A stretch of DNA of 64,000 bases from Akkermansiaceae bacterium (GTDB lineage Bacteria > Verrucomicrobiota > Verrucomicrobiia > Verrucomicrobiales > Akkermansiaceae): contig JACKPZ010000018.1 of the NCBI GenBank assembly GCA_024233135.1, forward strand, positions 1-64,000. Reading direction: 5' to 3'. The position numbers were made by a program, and so were the translations under genes. Shown here piece after piece: positions 24,953 through 32,921 of this stretch (positions within the stretch are counted from its first letter, which is position 1; each line of letters starts with the position of its first letter). Below the pieces are notes generated by a model. That model did no database searches, was not told the origin of the DNA, and was given only the letters and a program-made list of their open reading frames with translations.

Positions 24953-25670
24953 GACGAAGACAACGAAGATCCGGTGGCGGCGGGTTCTGATGTGGGCGGT
25001 GTTGTTGTTCCAAGCGGCGTTTTTCACCTTGGCAACGCTGTTCGTGTTTCCCGAGTTTCAGGTCGTCATCGAGTTTCTCTATCATCTGGCGTTCGGCTGG
25101 ATTCCCTTCCTCTCGGGCAACCTTCCGAAGATGTCCTGGAACGCCGATGTGTGGGCACCGGGGCTCGGCGCGTTCCTTGTTTCGGCGGCGTTTCTCCATT
25201 TCATCGGACGCAAGCGGGCGCGGACGAAGACTCGGAAATGGAAGTTGTCCCAGACGTTGGCGCTGGCGGCGGTCCTTCCGCTGTTGTTTGGTGTTTCGTT
25301 TTTGATTCCCGGTGCCTTGTTGCAGGTGAAACGCCTTGCGACGGGAGGGCCGATCGTTGGATCGAGGTACGGAAAAGACATGGTCATCGGTTTGCTGACC
25401 CGTGAGGCAGGTGCCGAGTTGCGAGGTCATTTGGCGAAACATGGATACCTTCCCGAGTCGCTTCCTCCTGAACTCACGCATGACATGGAATTCATCTATC
25501 TTGGCGGAATCAATTGGGACGAATCATCTCCGGTGTTGATCTCGCCGGCCTTCAGCGCCCGGAGCGGCCGCCGCGAGCGGATTCTGGTGAACGCCGAGTT
25601 TCAAATGGAAACCATCCCCGCGGAAGATGCCGAGTTGTGGATCACGAGAGCCATCGACGCGCGAAGGTGA
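24945..25670 (+). CDS. Membrane protein of unknown function (241 aa)
   Basis: The start lies inside the end of the previous gene (8-nt overlap). Hydrophobic segments are at about 10-32 (VLMWAVLLFQAAFFTLATLFVF), 38-50, 60-78 (PGLGAFLVSAAFLHFIG) and 95-117 (TLALAAVLPLLFGVSFLIPGALL). The soluble C-terminus contains LTREAGAELRGHLAKHGYLP, MEFIYLGGINWDESSPVLISPAF and ERILVNAEFQMETIPAEDAE. The topology parallels the two genes before it (helices first, small soluble domain last), so the three may be distant paralogues. I recognise no family. The gene converges on fic with a 6-nt gap. Confidence 0.68.
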   Translation: MSETKTTKIRWRRVLMWAVLLFQAAFFTLATLFVFPEFQVVIEFLYHLAFGWIPFLSGNLPKMSWNADVWAPGLGAFLVSAAFLHFIGRKRARTKTRKWKLSQTLALAAVLPLLFGVSFLIPGALLQVKRLATGGPIVGSRYGKDMVIGLLTREAGAELRGHLAKHGYLPESLPPELTHDMEFIYLGGINWDESSPVLISPAFSARSGRRERILVNAEFQMETIPAEDAELWITRAIDARR

Positions 25671-25676
25671 CGGTTG

Positions 25677-26831
25677 CTATCGCGCCCCCTCGAAATCATT
25701 GAGAATGTCGAGATATCCACTGTAGGCATAGAGCCGGGCGTAGTCGCCACCGGTGATTTCCTTGAGCACTCCCAGATCGGTCATCTTCTTGAGAGCCCGG
25801 TTGGCCGTCGGGTGGGAAACGCCGAGCTTTTCACCGGCAGCGGTGGCGCTGGAGATCGGATGGCGCTGCATCCACTGGTGGAGCCGGAGCACGGTTGCGG
25901 ACTCGCCGGTGAGGCGGTTGTGGTCTTCCTTGAACAGCGCGAGCAGACGGGTCGCGGTGCTCATGGCCTTAGCCGATGTGAAGATGACGCCTTCGAGAAA
26001 GAACCGGAGCCAGGATTCCCAATCACCCGTCTCGCGCACGTGTTGGAGAAGCCGGTAGTATTCGTCGCGGTGCTGCTTGAAGTGCAGCGAGAGGTAGAGC
26101 ATCGGCTGGCGGAGCACGCCCTCCGCGCAGAGGAGGAAGGTGATCAGCAGGCGGCCGAGGCGGCCGTTGCCGTCGAGAAACGGATGGATTGTTTCAAACT
26201 GGACATGGGTGAGCGCCGCCTTGAGCAAAGGGCGGGTGCGTACGGGATCGTTGTGGATGAATTTCTCCAAGGCTCCCATGCAATTCATGACTTCGTCCGG
26301 CGGAGGTGGAACGAAGCGGGCGTTTCCAGGGCGGCTGCCGCCGATCCAGTTCTGGCTCCGGCGGAATTCGCCGGGTTGTTTGCCGCTGCCGCGACCATGC
26401 GCGAGCAGGCGGCCGTGGATCTCGCACATCATCCGCAGGCTGATTGGTTGGCCGGTACGCAGCAATTCGAGACCGTGCTGCATCGCGTCCACATAGCAGG
26501 AGACCTCGGTCACATCGTCCATGAGACCGGCGGGTGTCCCGTCGAGTTCGTGGCGGAGGAGGTCGGAGAGGGAGGATTGGGTGCCTTCGATCTGCGAGGA
26601 AAGCACCGCCTCCTGCCGGACATAGGTGTAGAGAAACAAATCCGGATCTGGCAGGACGATCGAGATTCCGTCCAGACGTCCAAGAGCGGTGGATGCCGCG
26701 TCCAAAAGGGCACCCAAATCCTCATCCAGCTCCACATCAGGGTGGGGAGGCAGGGGGGCGGGCACGAAGGCCCGTGCGGATTCTCCCACGGTCGAAATCG
26801 GCAGATAGTGGCCTGTGGTTCCTCGATTCAT
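25677..26831 (-). CDS. Fic-family protein with N-terminal inhibitory motif and C-terminal winged helix (384 aa)
   Basis: The Fic core motif is H216-PFLDGNGRLGR-227, fully intact, so AMP transfer (adenylylation) to a target protein is expected. The auto-inhibitory motif (S/T)xxxE(G/N) is present N-terminally as S78-S-Q-I-E82-G83, placing it in class II. The Fic_N-like region precedes it (HPDVELDEDLGALLDAASTA). The C-terminus (about 300-384) is a winged helix: PISSATAAGEKLGVSHPTANRALKKMTDLGVLKE. Proteins of this build are usually solitary and may bind their own promoter. The upstream 150 nt are AT-rich and full of GAACGAA-type repeats. Confidence 0.92.
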   Translation of the reverse strand: MNRGTTGHYLPISTVGESARAFVPAPLPPHPDVELDEDLGALLDAASTALGRLDGISIVLPDPDLFLYTYVRQEAVLSSQIEGTQSSLSDLLRHELDGTPAGLMDDVTEVSCYVDAMQHGLELLRTGQPISLRMMCEIHGRLLAHGRGSGKQPGEFRRSQNWIGGSRPGNARFVPPPPDEVMNCMGALEKFIHNDPVRTRPLLKAALTHVQFETIHPFLDGNGRLGRLLITFLLCAEGVLRQPMLYLSLHFKQHRDEYYRLLQHVRETGDWESWLRFFLEGVIFTSAKAMSTATRLLALFKEDHNRLTGESATVLRLHQWMQRHPISSATAAGEKLGVSHPTANRALKKMTDLGVLKEITGGDYARLYAYSGYLDILNDFEGAR

Positions 26832-26849
26832 GGCATGAAATAAACGAAA

Positions 26850-26940
26850 TCATCGAAATTCGTTCATTCGTGCATAGAGATCGAACGATTTTGAACATTT
26901 GTCGAGAAGATTGAACGAAATTTCCGATTTCCGTTCAATC
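26850..26940 (-). promoter_or_regulatory. Operator-like repeat cluster upstream of fic
   Basis: The AT-rich region between prfC and fic contains several copies of a GAACGAAAT-type box in both orientations: about 26850-26870 (AACGAAATCATCG, AAATTCGTTCATTCG) and 26881-26895 (TCGAACGATTTTGAAC). The longest is an inverted repeat GATTGAACG (26909-26917) with CGTTCAATC (26932-26940). That last pair extends to ~13 bp with one bulge and a ~5-nt loop, so it could also act as a prfC terminator. The multiple half-sites favour an operator, plausibly for the Fic protein's own winged helix. Confidence 0.5.
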
Positions 26941-26983
26941 TGTTGCCCTGATTGCACGGTGTCGTTCGATCCAATCGTTGTCC

Positions 26984-28627
26984 TCATTCCGCCACCGGCG
27001 GGGGGAACGGCTGCTCGGAGATGATCCAGTCCTCGTTTTTATCGACGAAGGTTTTCATCGCCCACTCGCTGGGGAGCAGGGCGACGAGCCAACCGTTCGA
27101 GTCGCGGGCGAGGGAGGTGCCGAGCGAAAGCGACGGCCGGGCCTCGGGGGCGAGCGGGTCGCCGGACTTCGGCTTGAGCCAGCGGGCGATCGACCAATCG
27201 GCCGGTTCGAGACGCGAATCGGCGGCGTATTCGTTTTCGAGGCGGTGCTGGAGCACCTCGAACTGGAGCGGGCCGACGGCACCGAGCAGCGGGATCTGGA
27301 CCGGTCCGGCGTCGAGCAGTTTGAACTCGCTGGCCACGCCTTCCTTGAGGAGTTGTTCGAGACCGTCGCGGAAACGTTTGTATTTCGCGGTGCTCTTGTT
27401 GTGGAGGTAGGAGAAACACTCCGGGGCGAAACGAGGGATTTCATCGAACACGACGCCTTTTTTCGACGACAGCGTGTCGCCGATGAGCAGGTCGTAGTTG
27501 CCGGTGATGCCGACGACGTCGCCGGCGTAGGCGTCGTCGACGGTCTCGCGGTCGCGGGCGAAGAGCCGCTGCGAGTTGCCGAGGCGCATGCGGTCGCCGG
27601 CGCGGGCGTTGAGCACGTTCATGTCGCGCTCGAACTTGCCGGAGACGATGCGGATGAAGGCGACCCGGTCGCGGTGCTTCGGGTTCATGTTCGCCTGGAT
27701 CTTGAAGACGAAGGCGGAAAACTCGTCGGACGCCGGGTGGATCGTGAGGCCGTTGGTTTCCTTCGGCATCGGCGGCGGCGCGAGTTCGAGGAAACGATCG
27801 AGCAGCATCTGCACGCCGAAGTTGTTCGCCGCGGAGCCGAAGAACACGGGGGTCAGCTCACCGGCCAGCACCTTTTGCACGTCGAATTCCGCGCCGGCGC
27901 CTTCGAGCAGCTCGAGTTCGTCGCAGACCTGCTGATAGACCAGCTCGTCCACCTTCGCCTTCACGGCTTCGTCCTCGATGCCGGAGACGGCCACCGGCGC
28001 GCGGAAGGCGCCGTGGGCGGTGCGCTCGAAGAGGTGCACCTGCTTGTTTTCCCGATCATAGACACCCTTGAAGCGCGGTCCGTCGCCAAGCGGCCAGTTC
28101 ACCGGAAACGCGTGGATGCCGAGCACGTTCTCGAGATCGTCGAGCAGGTCGAGCGACGGACGGGCCGGGCGGTCGAGCTTGTTCATGAACGTGAAGATCG
28201 GCACGCCGCGGCGGCGGCAAACTTCGAACAGCTTGCGCGTCTGGCTTTCGATGCCCTTGCCGGCGTCCACCACCATCACGGCGGCGTCCACGGCGGTGAG
28301 CACGCGGTAGGTGTCCTCCGAGAAATCCTTGTGACCCGGGGTGTCGAGGATGTTGACCACGCAGTCCTTGTATTCGAACTGCAGCACGGTGGAGGAAACC
28401 GAGATGCCGCGTTGTTTTTCGAGCTCCATCCAGTCCGACGTCGTCGCGCGCTGGTTCTTGCGTGCCGTCACCGAGCCAGCGAGCTGGAGCGCACCGCCGT
28501 AGAGCAGGAATTTCTCCGTGAGCGTCGTCTTGCCGGCATCCGGGTGGGAAATGATCGCGAACGATCGGCGGCGGCCCACTTCCTTCTGAAGCGCGGGCGA
28601 GGGGGTGGCGAACGAGGAATCGGACAT
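26984..28627 (-). CDS. prfC: Peptide chain release factor 3 (547 aa)
   Basis: RF3 is the GTPase that releases RF1/RF2 from the ribosome after termination. G1 is IISHPDAGKTTLTEKF (about 26-41), the switch region is KQRGISVSSTVLQFEYKD, G3 is ILDTPGHKDFSEDTYR and G4 is MNKLDRPARPSLDLLDD. The RF3 domains follow (FELAPPPMPKETN, GDRMRLGNSQRLFARDRETV, LLDAGPVQIPLLGAVGPLQFEVLQHRLENEY seen in pieces). The start at 28627 matches the usual RF3 N-terminus (EVGRRRSFAIISHPDAGK). Length is typical (about 530-550). A REPIN-like hairpin pair lies just upstream. Confidence 0.95.
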   Translation of the reverse strand: MSDSSFATPSPALQKEVGRRRSFAIISHPDAGKTTLTEKFLLYGGALQLAGSVTARKNQRATTSDWMELEKQRGISVSSTVLQFEYKDCVVNILDTPGHKDFSEDTYRVLTAVDAAVMVVDAGKGIESQTRKLFEVCRRRGVPIFTFMNKLDRPARPSLDLLDDLENVLGIHAFPVNWPLGDGPRFKGVYDRENKQVHLFERTAHGAFRAPVAVSGIEDEAVKAKVDELVYQQVCDELELLEGAGAEFDVQKVLAGELTPVFFGSAANNFGVQMLLDRFLELAPPPMPKETNGLTIHPASDEFSAFVFKIQANMNPKHRDRVAFIRIVSGKFERDMNVLNARAGDRMRLGNSQRLFARDRETVDDAYAGDVVGITGNYDLLIGDTLSSKKGVVFDEIPRFAPECFSYLHNKSTAKYKRFRDGLEQLLKEGVASEFKLLDAGPVQIPLLGAVGPLQFEVLQHRLENEYAADSRLEPADWSIARWLKPKSGDPLAPEARPSLSLGTSLARDSNGWLVALLPSEWAMKTFVDKNEDWIISEQPFPPPVAE

Positions 28628-28688
28628 CGGCGGGCGGCAGGGGTAGGCCGCGCGACCGCCGGGATCAAGCCGGAAGGGGGAGGGAGCC

Positions 28689-28751
28689 GTAGGCGCGCTC
28701 GTGAGAGCGCGTCGGGTGGTTGGGAACACGCGTTCTCACGAACGCGCCTAC
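28689..28751. repeat. REPIN-like pair of inverted GTAG hairpins
   Basis: Two 23-nt arms (28689-28711 and 28729-28751) are inverted copies separated by 17 nt. Each begins with GTAGG and folds on itself: CGCGCTC-GTGA-GAGCGCG on the left and CGCGTTC-TCAC-GAACGCG on the right. The two differences between arms are compensatory (GC in one stem, AT in the other), so the hairpin itself is conserved. GTAG tetranucleotide plus hairpin in a head-to-head pair is the REPIN/BIME form mobilised by RAYT (TnpA-REP) transposases. It overlaps the stop codon (28748-28750) of the gene upstream of prfC. No RAYT gene is in the window. Confidence 0.7.
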
Positions 28752-29455
28752 TTCTTCGGCAGCGGCGGGAGGATGGTGGGTTTACCGTCGGAGCCCCAGA
28801 CGGTGTCGGGGCCGGTTTCGAGGATCGGCTTGGAGCCGAGAATGGCGTCGCCGGTATTTGGATCGATAGGGAGCGAGGTGACGCTGCAGTCGGCTCGGAG
28901 AACGACGGCTTTGCCATCGTAGGTGGCAGGGTCGAAACGCGTGGTGCTCACGGAGTGTCCATCGAAGGCGAGCGGCGCGCAGGCCACGGGGCGGCCAGAG
29001 CTGCCGTCTTTCGTCGTCATCCCGCGGCCACCATCTAGGAAATAGCCGTAGCCGACCTCGCCCGCGGCGAGCATGGTGTCATTCGAGTCCATGATTTCAT
29101 CCGCTTTCCGGGTGTATCCGGTGGGCGCGTAGAAAATGATCTCCATCGGGGCGGGACCCGTCACGATGAGCTGTCGGAAATGGACGTTCGATGATGTGCC
29201 GGTGAGGTCCAGACCCAGTTTGTTTTCCGGGGCGAGAAGCCCGGCCGTCCGCTCGTCGGGAAAACTTCCGTATTCGGATTCGAAATCCAATATGGACAAG
29301 CCGATCTGCCGCAGATTGCTGATCGCCCGGGTCTGATCCGCCTTGATCTTCTGCCGCAGGACCTTCGGCCACGTCCAGACGGCTGCCAGCGCAACGAGCC
29401 CCAGCAGGATGAGCCACTGCGCGGCGGACGAACGGCGCGGTTGTTCCGGATTCAC
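28748..29455 (-). CDS. Pseudopilin-like single-span protein (235 aa)
   Basis: The start is a GTG (29455) overlapping the TGA of the upstream gene as GTGA. A hydrophobic helix (AQWLILLGLVALAAVWTW, about 12-29) is followed by KADQTRAISNLRQIGLSILDFESEYGSFP, the pattern of type II pseudopilin/DUF1559-like mature domains. The C-terminal half has EIIFYAPTGYTRKADEIM, LDGGRGMTTKDGSSGRPVACAP and VLRADCSVTSLPID. No GxxxxE prepilin peptidase site precedes the helix, so it is probably not assembled into a pilus. A REPIN-like element begins at its stop codon. Function unknown. Confidence 0.72.
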   Translation of the reverse strand: MNPEQPRRSSAAQWLILLGLVALAAVWTWPKVLRQKIKADQTRAISNLRQIGLSILDFESEYGSFPDERTAGLLAPENKLGLDLTGTSSNVHFRQLIVTGPAPMEIIFYAPTGYTRKADEIMDSNDTMLAAGEVGYGYFLDGGRGMTTKDGSSGRPVACAPLAFDGHSVSTTRFDPATYDGKAVVLRADCSVTSLPIDPNTGDAILGSKPILETGPDTVWGSDGKPTILPPLPKK

Positions 29456-30816
29456 GGTTTTTCGATCCCGTGTTCCGTCGCGAAGGCTTCGGCGGCGGCT
29501 TTTTCCGCGTCGGAATTCCTGGGCATCGATTTGTGGATCGCTTCGAAGGTCTGCTGGCGGGTTTTCCCGGCGGGCAGGGTGTTGGCCCATTGCACGGCGA
29601 TGTCCGGTTCATAGGGAAACACGGTTTGGGCGTAGGCTTGGACGGCGGTTTGTTTGGCGGAGCTGTCCGGGGCGGTGGCGAGCCACTGGCCGGCGGCTTG
29701 GTAGTCTTCGCGGGTCCATTCCGAGGCGAGGCGGTGGATGCGTTCGTTGGATTTCTTCTCCGGCAGGTCGCTCCGGCCGAGCCATTCGATCCAACGGCCG
29801 CTGTCCTCGAGTCGCACCGAGTGTTCGATGTTTTGGGTGGCGGCGGTCAGTTCCGCCGGCGTGAGATTGGCGGAGTCGAGCCAGGTGGTGGTGCTTTCGT
29901 AGCCCGCGTTGCGGTATCCGCTGCCGAATGTCAGGGATCGCAGCCCGCCGTGGAGGGCTCCCTCGCGCATCGAATCGGACGCCCGGGCGGCCGCGTACGC
30001 TCGCAGCGCGGCGAGCGTGGCGGTCCGTTCCTCCGGCGTCCGTGCCGCGCCGGTGATGCGCGAGATGGCGGTTCCCGGATCACTGTGGGCGTCTAGTTCC
30101 GCCTTTCCATAAAGTTGTCCGAGCAGGTCGAACGCGAGCGCAGGGTCCTTGCTCGCCACGCCGGAGAGGAGGCTGGCCTTGGTCTCGTCATTGACGAGGT
30201 CCGGATGGCTCTCGCCGTTCTTGCGGACCCATTCGAGGGCGCCCATCGGATCGTCCTTGGCCCATGTGGCGAGAGCGCTGCCGACGATGTGTTTGCCCAT
30301 CATCTCGCCCTGGTCGCCGAGCAGGTCGGACGATTCGGTGAACAACGAAACCGCCGCCCGCGGATGATCGCTGGCGAGCGACATGATGGAAAACATGATG
30401 AGGCCCTGGCGGGTCTCGTCCTTCAGGTTCGGCTCGTCGCGGACGGCCTGGATGACGGCTTTCAACTGCTCGCCATCGAGCGAGAGCATGCGGTCCATGA
30501 AGGTCATGATCCGTTTCATCGTCTCGGGATCGGGCTGCTGGCCGCGCTTCTCGACATCCTCCATTTCGCGGGCGAATGCGATGAACTCGGCGGCCGCTTG
30601 TTTCGCCTCCGCCTGCTTGTCTTCGCGGATGCCGCGTTTGGTGGCGAGCGGGCCGCCTCCCGCGCGGGCGGAGTCGGAGGAAATCCCGAGTTCCGCGGCT
30701 TCGGCGACGAGTTTTTGGTGGGTGCGGCGGACTTCGGACAGCTCCTGCCGGCCGCGCCAGCCGAGGGCGGCGGCGATGGTGAGAATGACGAGTGTGAGGG
30801 CGATCGAGAGTTTCAT
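29452..30816 (-). CDS. Secreted/anchored helical protein of unknown function (454 aa)
   Basis: An N-terminal signal anchor (MKLSIALTLVILTIAAALGW) precedes a coiled-coil-like stretch (RRTHQKLVAEAAELGIS). The remainder is almost all alpha-helical, with a ~35-residue rhythm of 'W/A-x-x-DPxxALxW' units: WAKDDPMGALEWVRKNGES, VASKDPALAFDLLGQLYGK, WTREDYQAAGQWLATAPDS and FPYEPDIAVQWANTLPAGK. This pattern is common in large paralogous families of Verrucomicrobia. It is a distant paralogue of the gene upstream (9-nt gap) and shares its organisation. Solenoid scaffold or protein-binding roles are guesses. Confidence 0.7.
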   Translation of the reverse strand: MKLSIALTLVILTIAAALGWRGRQELSEVRRTHQKLVAEAAELGISSDSARAGGGPLATKRGIREDKQAEAKQAAAEFIAFAREMEDVEKRGQQPDPETMKRIMTFMDRMLSLDGEQLKAVIQAVRDEPNLKDETRQGLIMFSIMSLASDHPRAAVSLFTESSDLLGDQGEMMGKHIVGSALATWAKDDPMGALEWVRKNGESHPDLVNDETKASLLSGVASKDPALAFDLLGQLYGKAELDAHSDPGTAISRITGAARTPEERTATLAALRAYAAARASDSMREGALHGGLRSLTFGSGYRNAGYESTTTWLDSANLTPAELTAATQNIEHSVRLEDSGRWIEWLGRSDLPEKKSNERIHRLASEWTREDYQAAGQWLATAPDSSAKQTAVQAYAQTVFPYEPDIAVQWANTLPAGKTRQQTFEAIHKSMPRNSDAEKAAAEAFATEHGIEKP

Positions 30817-30825
30817 CGCGGGGGC

Positions 30826-32082
30826 TTATTTGAGTTTTTCGAGGATCTCCTCGCGGCGTTTTTCGTCGGAGATGAGGCCGGCGAGTTCGCGGGCAAGTTC
30901 CTTGTTTTCCCGGGCGTGCCAGTTTTCCAGGACGGGGACGAGCACGTCATCCCCGCCGCCGGCAGCTTGATACTCCTCCGCCATGGCGGCGGCTTCGGAG
31001 AACTTCATGCCGTTGCCGGAGTTCATCGCGCCGGACAAGGCCTTGCCGGTGGCGCGGCCGGCGGATCCCGGCGACTGGGCATCACTCCATTTCCGCAGCT
31101 CCTCAATGTCGTCTTGGGTGACTTTTCGCTGCTGGCCAAGGACTTGCAGTTTGTTTTCGGCGACGCGGTTGATCGTGGCGTCGCGTTCGGCGGGGGTGGC
31201 GTCGATGCGGTCGAGGTATCCGCTCAATTCGGAATATCCGCCGGAGTAGGCGAGCGAAGTGGCCCGGTTGGCGATGACGTCCGCCTGCTGGTCTTCGGGC
31301 AGTTTGCTCCGGACGAGATCGGCGAACGCCTTTTGGTCCTCCGGCTTCATGCCGTGCATGGAGAAGCCGGTCAGCGCCATGCGGCGCTCGTCGTCCGTCA
31401 GAGCGTCGAGGCGGCGGCCGGCGGCATCGGGATCTTTGGAAAGCAAAATGTCGATCAGCGCCCCTTCGAACCGCTGGCGAGGGCCATCTTTGCCATCGAG
31501 CGATTTGCTGTCGAAGGTGCCCTTGGCGATTTCCGCGTCGAACCACGTGATCGCGGCGGCGGAGTCTTTCTTCGCCCAGTTCGCGAGTGCGTTCATGAGT
31601 TGCCAGGAGGCGGCGCCGTTCCGGTCGCCGGCGCGGTCGATGAAATTCCGGAGCGCGAGTTCGGGATCCTTCTCGGCGATGGCTGCGATGAGGAATTGTT
31701 CGAGCATCGACCGTGTGTTTCCGTCGAGATCGAGCGCCGAGATCTCGTCGAGTGCGGCGACGAGCTGCTCGTTGTCCATCGACATGATCTGTTGTTGGAT
31801 GCGGATCATGGCGCGCATGTCCGGCATGCCGCCGTTGCGGTCCATGCCGCCGAGTTGATCGGCGATTTGTTTCCAATCGAGACCGTCGGGTTTCTTCATG
31901 GTCGCGGCGGCGGCGGCGCTTCCCGCGCCCTCGGAAGCGGCGGCTTCGCGGGCGGCGGCGATGTGTTTGCGGAGCGCGGTGTTTTCCTCTTCGAGCTTCG
32001 CAATCGAGCGCCGCTCGACGCCGAGCCATGCGATGGCGATCAGCAAGGCCGCGACCGGTGGGATGAAATGTTGGGTTTTCAC
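30826..32082 (-). CDS. Secreted/anchored helical protein, paralogue (418 aa)
   Basis: A signal anchor (MKTQHFIPPVAALLIAIAWL) leads to a coiled coil (SIAKLEEENTALRKHIAAAREAAA), an Ala-rich linker and an all-helical solenoid: IAEKDPELALRNFIDRAGDR, WAKKDSAAAITWFDAEIAKG and LSKDPDAAGRRLDAL. It repeats the DPxxA pattern of its neighbour at 29452-30816, with a 9-nt gap between them, so they are one operon of two tandem paralogues plus the pseudopilin-like gene. I recognise no enzyme signature. It is divergent from the EEP gene (74 nt between starts). Confidence 0.7.
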   Translation of the reverse strand: MKTQHFIPPVAALLIAIAWLGVERRSIAKLEEENTALRKHIAAAREAAASEGAGSAAAAATMKKPDGLDWKQIADQLGGMDRNGGMPDMRAMIRIQQQIMSMDNEQLVAALDEISALDLDGNTRSMLEQFLIAAIAEKDPELALRNFIDRAGDRNGAASWQLMNALANWAKKDSAAAITWFDAEIAKGTFDSKSLDGKDGPRQRFEGALIDILLSKDPDAAGRRLDALTDDERRMALTGFSMHGMKPEDQKAFADLVRSKLPEDQQADVIANRATSLAYSGGYSELSGYLDRIDATPAERDATINRVAENKLQVLGQQRKVTQDDIEELRKWSDAQSPGSAGRATGKALSGAMNSGNGMKFSEAAAMAEEYQAAGGGDDVLVPVLENWHARENKELARELAGLISDEKRREEILEKLK

Positions 32083-32156
32083 GGGTGTTGCGGCCGTCTG
32101 TAGGCGTTCCCGCGCCGGGATGACAGCAAAACCAATGGTTTGCCGTATCGGATGCC

Positions 32157-32912
32157 GTGAATCGGAAATGGATCGGGATCGTGGCGTTGTGCCTGGCGCT
32201 CGCGGGATGGTGCCCCGGAGCGGAGCCGCTCCGCATTATGTCGTGGAACCTGCATCACGGCGCGGGCGTGGACGGCAAGGTGGACCTCGAACGCATCGCC
32301 GCGGTGATCCGCCGCGAGGAACCGGATGTCGTGCTGTTGCAGGAGGTCGACAAACATTGCGCACGCAGCGGAAACACCGACCAGGCTGCGGAACTCGGCC
32401 GCCTGTTGGAAATGCACCACGCCTTCGGCAAGGCTCTTGACCTCGGCGACGGCGAATACGGCCAGGCGATCCTCAGCCGTCATCCGCTGGGCGATCCGGA
32501 GGTCCACCGTCTGCCGGGCGGAGGCGAGCCGCGGATCGTTTTTTCCTGCCGGGTGGACGCGCCGGGCGGCTCGCTCACCGCGGCGACCTTGCATCTCGAT
32601 CATCAGGACGACGGCCGGCGATTCGCGCAGGCGCAGGTGGCCTCCGCCGAGTTGTTGAAAACCAATGGGCCGGTGGTGCTGGGCGGCGATTTCAACGCGG
32701 GCCCCGAGAGCCGCACGCTGCGGGTCTTCGCCCAGGCTCCGTGGAACCCGGTGCCGAAAGCCGGTCCCGCGGCCACCCACCCGGCGGAGAATCCCGCCAC
32801 GGAGATCGACCACATCATCCTGCGCGGGCTCGCACCGGCGAAAGCGGTGGTGGTGATCGACGAGAGCGCCGCTTCGGACCACCGGCCGCTGCTGGTGGAG
32901 ATCAGACGCTGA
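32157..32912 (+). CDS. Secreted endonuclease/exonuclease/phosphatase-family hydrolase (251 aa)
   Basis: A signal peptide (MNRKWIGIVALCLALAGWCPGA) is followed by the EEP fold. The first metal-site strand is RIMSWNLHHGAGVDGKVDLE, metal Glu E63 is in PDVVLLQEVDKH, and later blocks are QAILSRHPLG, VVLGGDFNAGPES (catalytic DFN) and the final SDHRPLLVEI. It is a complete, short member. The EEP family covers sphingomyelinase-like, DNase I-like and inositol-phosphatase activities; the substrate cannot be chosen from sequence. Secretion favours a phosphoester-scavenging role. It converges on a DUF1080 gene. Confidence 0.85.
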   Translation: MNRKWIGIVALCLALAGWCPGAEPLRIMSWNLHHGAGVDGKVDLERIAAVIRREEPDVVLLQEVDKHCARSGNTDQAAELGRLLEMHHAFGKALDLGDGEYGQAILSRHPLGDPEVHRLPGGGEPRIVFSCRVDAPGGSLTAATLHLDHQDDGRRFAQAQVASAELLKTNGPVVLGGDFNAGPESRTLRVFAQAPWNPVPKAGPAATHPAENPATEIDHIILRGLAPAKAVVVIDESAASDHRPLLVEIRR

Positions 32913-32921
32913 GCGAGGCTG

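Noticed and set aside
26978..29038. 686-codon plus-strand frame opposite prfC
   Set aside because: It is antisense to a textbook RF3 gene; its composition (VEDA/GRR-rich) is that of a reverse-frame artefact.
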